Assembly (NCBI GenBank): GCA_000310025.1
Contig: FN649747.1
Coordinates: 1,960,744-2,024,743, forward strand
DNA from: Ectocarpus siliculosus
Lineage: Eukaryota; Sar; Phaeophyceae; Ectocarpales; Ectocarpaceae
DNA: 64,000 bases
Reading direction: 5' to 3'
Positions 57,939 to 64,000 of the stretch are shown here, piece by piece; positions within the stretch are counted from its first letter, which is position 1; each line of letters opens with the position of its first letter. The notes under the pieces are model-generated. The model was not told where the DNA came from. It saw nothing but the letters and a program-made list of their open reading frames with translations, and made no database searches. The translations under genes were made by a program, and so were the position numbers.

Positions 57939-60900
57939 ATGGCCGTCATCAACCCCGATTTTTCCTGCTACGACATTCCCCAGATACCACGCCCCCCCCC
58001 CCCGCCCGCCAACCCGTCTCCAGTCTACACGAAGAAGAGGTCAGCGCAAGAAGACCCAACAGCAGCAGCTGCAGCTGCAGCAGGAAGAGCACCCAGTGCT
58101 GGGATGCTTGGTGGCCGACCTCAAGTACAAGCGCGTGTACGTGTCGTCCTTGGAGGCCCTGGAGAAGGTGCGGGTGTGGGAGGAGGCGCGGACTCTGCGG
58201 CCGGTGCACGCGGCCGAGATCTTCGAGGGCAAGGCGATCGAGGCGCAGAAGCTCGAGGTCAGGCGGGTCAAGGAGGACGGCAAAGAAGAGAAGGACGAGA
58301 ATCTGGTATGTTCAGATGCTATGCAATTTGTTGTGCACGGATGAATGCCTGCTTGTTTGTGTTTGGTTGGCTGTAGATGTGTTTGTTGGTCGGCTTGATG
58401 TTTGCCCGTGCTGCACAACAACGTTTGATTTGCTGTGCTCGGGGACGTATTTTACTGGCTCGTTTGCTTTCTGCGTTCGCGCGTGGCAGTCCTTCTCTTG
58501 CACGTTTCTGCTGTATTTTGTTGCCGCGTGTAGAACCTGCTTGTTAACGTTGCGGGCAGCCCGTTGCTTGTTGTTGGTCTCTCGTATTATTTACTCCTCC
58601 TTCTGGGCAATGCTGTCGTTGGAACAAGCCTTTGACGTGTTTGATGCAGTCGCCCCGCGTCTAGAGCACAAACGAGTTGATGTGCCTGATTTCGCTTCGC
58701 TTAGACCCTTTTCGCTCGATCGGATTTTGGTGTGCCTCGAAACCAGCATAGTCGCGTAAACCTCTGGCCGACCATTGAACAGACGTCAGTACCAGTGCGG
58801 TTGAAACAGAAAGTGCTTCTAAAAGGCGTTGTGTGTGTGCGCATTTTGCCCATTCTTTGCGAGACAGGTGGCGAAGGGCATGCCTGGAGTGATATCTCTC
58901 TACCGACGGCCGCTCTTGCCGGTAGGTTGTGTTAACGCATCGCTGGGGACGGCGGCCTAAGCTGTCCTTCCGCTGGTTTTCCGTGCGGTTATGCGGGTGG
59001 TGCTGGTGTCTTGTTTTGTTGTGTCATGTCTTTGTACAGATCAAATCTCGTCGTTGGAACGACGTGGTTGTGGTCGTGGTACAAGGCAAGGCCCACCGTC
59101 GTTACTGGCACGGAATACCGAGCTTCCGTCCCGTTGCCGTTGAGTACCACGTTATATGAACACCTCACCAAGAAGCCTAACGGACCTACGGCGTTAGCAA
59201 CACCATCCCAGGCACGTCACCCCCCGGTACACTTATGTTACAGCTGCGGCGGTGCCCCCTCTGTCGCTTAGTGTATACCTACCCCATGTACAACTGTTCC
59301 CTTTTTGTCTCAGCCTTTGCTACCGCCGCCGCTGCCACGGGAAGCTGACGAAGAGAAATCCATGACGCATGTTCACCGCTGTTGTCTTTTTTTTCTCTGC
59401 CGTCGCTGCCGCCGCCGCTGCCACGGGAAGCTGACGAAGAGAAATCAGCAGTACGTCTTGGGGGTCGTCGATGGGCAGCACCGCCTACGGGCGCTGAAGA
59501 TGCTGGCGGACGCGAAGATGTGGGACCACTCGGAGCGGAACGTGGTGGTAGAGGTGTTCGACGCCAAGGACGAGAGGGACATCGAAGAGCTGTACGCGGA
59601 AATCAATAGGCGAGAGAGAAGAGAGCCCTACTGTACCCTTCCGCCGCAGTGAATTTAGGCACCTCTAGCAGTGAATGGGAGGATATGAGCAGAGGAGTGG
59701 CGCTCCCGTCTGGCGTTGGAGCAGTCGTTTCTCACCGTTGGTGTAACTGTACACAACAGTCGGCATGGCATTTCCTCAACCACCCAGGTGTGCTGTGAGT
59801 GCAACTGTTTTTGAGGAGTAGGAGTGAAAAGGGCAGCGGCGGTTTTAGTGGAACGTACTTGAGTATCGATAAGTAGTTGTTGTTGTAGAAAAGTACCTTA
59901 CCAAAGAGGCCTGCTCGGCTATGCGGATCAAACTACGCCCCGTGATTCACTGCAATTGGTTGGACTTTGTTAAGGCTCTCCTTACAATCAAGCCCGCACC
60001 AGAGGCTTCACGGAAGACAAGATCAATTGCTGGTATAGCCAGTGGCTTGGCGCGTGGAAAAAGAAACGAGAATGACCGTTGGTTGATTCTGATCGATGCC
60101 ACGGGGGAACCTAGGTACCCTCGCTTTAGCCAACAAGCCATGATGGTAGGCGTAGGGCATGAGGTAGAATAGGACATAACAGCAGTGAGGACTGGAAAAT
60201 GCTGCTCTGGCAGTGTCCTGTTCATGGGTGTGCAGCAGCAGCATGAGGGGGGGGAAACCACCCGCTTCACAACGTTCGCGGCTCCTCGCTCAACGCACAA
60301 CACATGATGGAAAATTGTGGCCGTGACACAGCAGCAAGCTTGGAGGTGTACATGATTGCGTGTCTTACTCGAATTGTTTGTGCATGTCCCTCTCGAGTCT
60401 GCCATCCCCGCGTTGCAAAACGCTGCCGACCCTCTGCCTTTTGGAACACACCAAAACGTGCTGATGGTAACACCGTTTGCCAACCCGTGTTTTGTGCGTT
60501 CCGCGTTTTGTCACTCTTCTTTTTTTTCTTGTATTTGTCCCGGCCAGGGCGGAGCCGGTTCAAATCGATCTAGACATACCAGGGCCGCAAGAGGTGTACA
60601 AGTGCGCCGAGGAGGTTGTCCTTCACTTGTACAAGGTAAGGGGGTCCCAACAAACAGGTTGATGATTTGCGGAGCCCCGCCCTGGCAAAAAAGTGGTGAA
60701 CACTACATGCAACACCGCGTAGGATACTCAACCTTGGGTTATCGCATCGCTCCCAACAGCGGTGGCATGCTCGGAAGTTCCTTTTCGCGAAACGAACGGG
60801 AGTCGCACACGAAGAGGCTGAAAACATTCTAGTCTTGTTTCCTTGGTTTTGGTTGTGTTCGCTGAGCTGATCCTGTTTAGTGCTCTACCGCCGAAGTGTT

Positions 60901-62326
60901 ACTGCACAACAGTAAATCTGTGGTGGCGAGGACGGGGCGGGTGCTGCTCTAGGGCGAGTGCGGCACACTCTTGGGGGCTGCAATTGTCTGCGTTCCCCTG
61001 AGGACCAATGCAATAAACAAACTCGATCCCGTCATCCTGTCTGTAGAACAGCTCGTACTTGCCACTAACGAGGATTTCACGCACATGGAGGAATCAAGAG
61101 GTGTGGTTCAACCCTGGCCGGAAGAGGGACATTCGTTAGTTGTTAAAGGGATTTGTTTGTGAACGGTGGGGTTTTGCACCGTTCCAAGACGGCGGCAGAC
61201 TGCCTCTGCTATGGCGACTGATCGTTTCCAGTCGGCGTCGTGTTGTTCGGCATCCGAACGTCGGTCGCCATTCGTGTGTATCGATTTTTTTGTAGTATTT
61301 CACGTACTGAGGGCGAATCGTGACAGCCTTTTGAACTCTCCCTTGTTTTTCGCTTGTTCGTTACGATTTTTCTCCCTCTTTTGGTGACGATGAACATCAA
61401 TGGCCTTTGGCCACGGCGCGCCTTCTCCACCACGACCACGCCCAGCAATTCCGGCCCATGTTTGGGGGCAAGAGGGTCCGCCCGCCGACCCTGAACGCCA
61501 TTGTCTTCCGTGAGAACGTGAGGGAAAACGCACCGTGCTTTGGGTTTTGTTTTGGTGTGTTTGATTCGCGTTTGGTTGGCTCGCTTCGCTCGGCATTGGC
61601 TTCCTTATTTGCTTGGGGGGGTGGGGGGGGGGTAGCGCCTGCTGTTTTCTCGCAGCGAAGATTGTGGGTTCGAGTTGGCGTCCTTGACAGGGATATGTCT
61701 TGCGCAATAGTGCTAGCGCGTCTCCCTTGTTCCTCGCGGTCGACTTTCACGACAAACGTCTAAGTAGGAGACATCGATCGAGGCCCTCGCTGGCTGATAG
61801 GCGGCGTCGCCTGGTTCTTCCGCCACGTAGAGCATCGAAAATACCCACGGGCCGGTCTCTAGATCGCGACCTGCCGGTCCTACCGGTTCAACCGTACTGT
61901 AACCTGCTCTTGTCGCTGAACCTGACTGGTACGGCGCGGCGTGACCCAGCTGCCGGAAGGTTTGCTCCGCATGTCCGTGCTTCCCCATTGACTTTCCGCC
62001 GTATGTACGCCGTAAAACGCTTAGGCCAACCTCAAACACCGACGCCAACGCCAGTTGGTGGGTAAAAGGCGTTATTTTCCGACACAAACTTACCGGCCTC
62101 ACCCTCGCGACTGCCTCTCACCCTCTGTATACGAAAACCGGGACGCTTGCTTGTCCCAATCTTTTTTTTTTTTGCGGCTCAGTTGATAAGAACCGGGTTG
62201 ATCGAGCGGCACGAGCTGTTCACCCCCCACCTTCTCCTCGACTTCCTGCTGAGGGTGAACGAGATGATGTCCAGGCGGGACGTGCAGACGTGGGCGCTCA
62301 TGGTCGGCGACGAGGAGGGCTGCTAT
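57939..62326 (+). CDS. DGQHR-domain protein, five exons, 3' end not found
   Basis: Exons: about 57939-58305, 59449-59609, 60548-60635, 61446-61517, 62183-62326. Junctions after exon 1 all keep phase. Exon 1 has VLGCLVADLKYKRVYV and EEARTLRPVHAAEI. Exon 2 has the hallmark YVLGVVDGQHRLRALKML. Exon 3 continues INRAEPVQIDLDIPGPQEVY, exon 4 GGKRVRPPTLNAIVF, and exon 5 HELFTPHLLLDFLLRVNEMM. DGQHR domains are known from bacterial DndB-like proteins of phosphorothioate DNA modification, ParB-like mobile-element proteins and large DNA viruses. The role in a eukaryotic nuclear gene is unknown. Intron 2 is GC-AG (GCGAGA donor at 59610). The exon 2 acceptor is CAGCAG, so one Gln may be optional. Between ATG 57939 and the conserved frame a 12-C run causes a frame conflict. 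No following exon in phase is clear beyond 62326. Confidence 0.72.
59321..59446. repeat. 40-bp direct repeat at the DGQHR exon 2 acceptor
   Basis: 59321-59360 and 59407-59446 differ at one base (CCGCCGCCGCTGCCACGGGA then AGCTGACGAAGAGAAATC), offset 86 bp. The second copy runs directly into the CAGCAG acceptor. The first copy is followed by other bases and is not an acceptor. Confidence 0.9.
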
Positions 62327-63069
62327 GTGAGCGGCCACGGCAGCACTAGTATTTTGGAATTTTTTGGTAGATGTGTTCAATAAGTCGCGCCGACTTCGGT
62401 CGTTTTGCAGGCGCTATATACCTACCTTGACTTCTTCGTTTGGCAGTTCCAACGCGGGGTCACATTAAAAGACCCCCCCCGCATTGCGTGCCTTAACTCG
62501 TTCCTTGTCCCTTGCGGCGTGTTGTGTAAGACAAAGCTCAACTCTTGTCGCCGAGTGCACGCGTTGTAAGGGAAGCGCCTGCTTGCGCTGACTCTGTGTC
62601 ATCGCGCAATGTGCATGTTGCAAACCTCGCGTAGTCTTTAATCAGCAAGAACATCCCCTCCGAAGAATGCCACGCCCAACCTGCTCAACCTCTTGTTTTA
62701 GGAGTCCCTGCTAGTGCGCGGTTCGTCACCTGCGGCCGGCGAGGCTGTCAGTTTTCCATGTTCGATTCGTGAAAAATATGCACTTGTAGATATCATGGTC
62801 AAGGGTTTGCTAGACAGAAGCTTTCGGGGTTGGCGCTCGGTAAATGGCACATCAAAACGGTGTGGTCAGTCTGGCGTCTCGAGTTCTCTTCTCGAAAACA
62901 CATGGCCCCGTGTTGGCGACCGCGACGCAGTACCAGAACTCGTGAAGCCAAATCCCCCATCCACTCTCGACTGGACTACTGCTGTCTTGAGCAGATGGAA
63001 AATGAATAGGAAAGGGGACGATAAGTGGTAAACGGTCACAATGGCTAACGTAAATCAACACCACATGAG
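62327..63069. other. Region after the last DGQHR exon
   Basis: Possible acceptors occur at 62410 and 62700, but the frames after them show no clear continuation of the DGQHR protein. The contig end cuts off any later exon. A plus-strand frame at 62714-63031 is unsupported. Confidence 0.45.
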
Positions 63070-64000
63070 TGCCCCCCCCCCCCCCACCCCCCCCCAACTT
63101 TTTTTTTAACCCCCCCTTTTCCCTTTCTTTTTTTTCCTCCCTTTCCCTTTCCTACCCCCCCCCCCCCCAACTAAAAAAAAAAAACCCCATTTATTAAACC
63201 CCCCCAAAAAACCAAACACCCCAACTTTTACCCTTCCAAAAAAACCAAATTCATTCTTCTTTTAAACAAATAACTCACCAAAAAAAATTCCCCTTATTTT
63301 TTTCCCCCCCCCCCCCCCCCTATTATCAACATCCTCCCCCCCCTTTTTCGGGTTTTTTTTTTTTTTCCTTTTTTATTTTTTCCCCTTTTTTTTCCTTTTT
63401 TTTTTTTTTTTTTTTTTTCCCCAAAAAACAACGGTTTTTTAACTTTTTTTTTTTGTTTTGAAAAACTTTTTTTTTTCCATTTTCCCCTTTTTCCTTTTTT
63501 TGAAGAATTTTTTTTGGAAAAGCCGTTTTTTTTTTTCTTTTCCAACCCTTTTTTTTTCTGTGGGGGGAGGAGGTCAATTTCTTTTCTTTTTTTTTTTTTG
63601 TGTACCCCCCCCGGCCCCTTTGTGTTTTGTCCCTCCCCCCCCGCCCCCCATTTTTTTATTTTCTTATTTTCGGGTTGTTTTTTTTTTCCACAACGCGGTT
63701 TTTTTTTTTGGCCGTTTCCCCCCTTTTAACCCCCTTCCCCCTTTTTTTTCCCCCTTTTTTTGGAAAATTTTTTTTTTTTTTTTTTTTCAGGGTTTTTTCC
63801 CCTTTGGGTTTCTTTTTTTTTTTTTTGGCTTTCTTTTTGGGGCCCCCTTTTGTTTCCACCCTTTTTTGGGCTTTCGGGGGGGGGGGCCCTTTTTTTTTTT
63901 TGGTTTTTTAAATTTAAAGGGGGGTTGAAGGGAAGGTTTCCCCCCCCCCCCCCTTTTTTAGAAAGAGCCACCCCGGCCCCCCCCCCTTTTAGTTTTTTGC
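63070..64000. other. Homopolymer-rich, artefact-like contig end
   Basis: Nearly the whole stretch is short runs of C, T, A or G of 4-20 bases, unlike any other part of the window. Such sequence is typical of failing read ends, or of a low-quality join. Frames of poly-Lys or poly-Phe here are not genes. Confidence 0.85.

Noticed and set aside
63294-63971. Poly-Lys and poly-Phe frames at the contig end
   Set aside because: Products of stacked homopolymers in artefact-like sequence.

Overview
The window reads as nuclear DNA of a photosynthetic stramenopile, most like a brown alga (Ectocarpus type). The evidence is intron-rich genes with introns of about 0.3-4 kb, many CT/GA and CAG/CTG microsatellites, a plastid protein with an ER signal plus an ASAFAP-like motif, MITEs and a degraded LINE. 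No bacterial operon is visible. I built the gene models by joining exons at GT-AG (three times GC-AG) sites and checking that every junction keeps phase. No transcript data were available.

Layout: (1) 18-1877 (+): the 3' end of a gene resembling the central region of CLU/eIF3-p135-like proteins. (2) 1878-5170: no gene seen. (3) 5171-21125 (+): a 16-exon gene for a secreted or membrane-anchored modular protein of about 1450 residues. A four-part module (A-B-C-D, each part on phase-0 exon boundaries) is repeated four times and separated by Thr-rich or Gln-rich linkers. Intron 2 holds two broken copies of the gene's own B exon in head-to-head inverted orientation. (4) 23685-26056 (-): ribosomal protein bL28, probably mitochondrial, 4 exons, 154 aa. 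(5) 26306-29801 (+): a PsbP-like thylakoid-lumen protein, 5 exons, 303 aa, divergent from bL28 with 249 bp between the start codons.

(6) 30959-32140: a fragment like dienoyl-CoA isomerase/enoyl-CoA hydratase, a 100-N assembly gap, and a frameshifted LINE tail. (7) 33283-42948 (+): a RING-H2 protein of about 966 aa whose RING is split by a 3.9-kb intron and is followed by a long Ser/Pro-rich disordered tail. (8) 42949-48198: no gene supported; contains a LINE 3' remnant. (9) 48199-55332 (-): a complete APC/C co-activator CDH1/Fizzy-related gene, 11 exons, 609 aa. (10) 55779-57278 (+): a basic protein with three AT-hook-like repeats, divergent from CDH1. (11) 57939-62326 (+): five exons of a DGQHR-domain protein, 3' end not found. 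(12) about 63070-64000: homopolymer-rich, artefact-like contig end.

The genes are unrelated housekeeping and lineage-specific loci. The noteworthy region is the modular gene: tandem phase-0 exon cassettes, a hairpin-forming inverted copy of its own exon, one GT-to-GC donor switch among the duplicated cassettes, and a probable one-base homopolymer frameshift near its 3' end.
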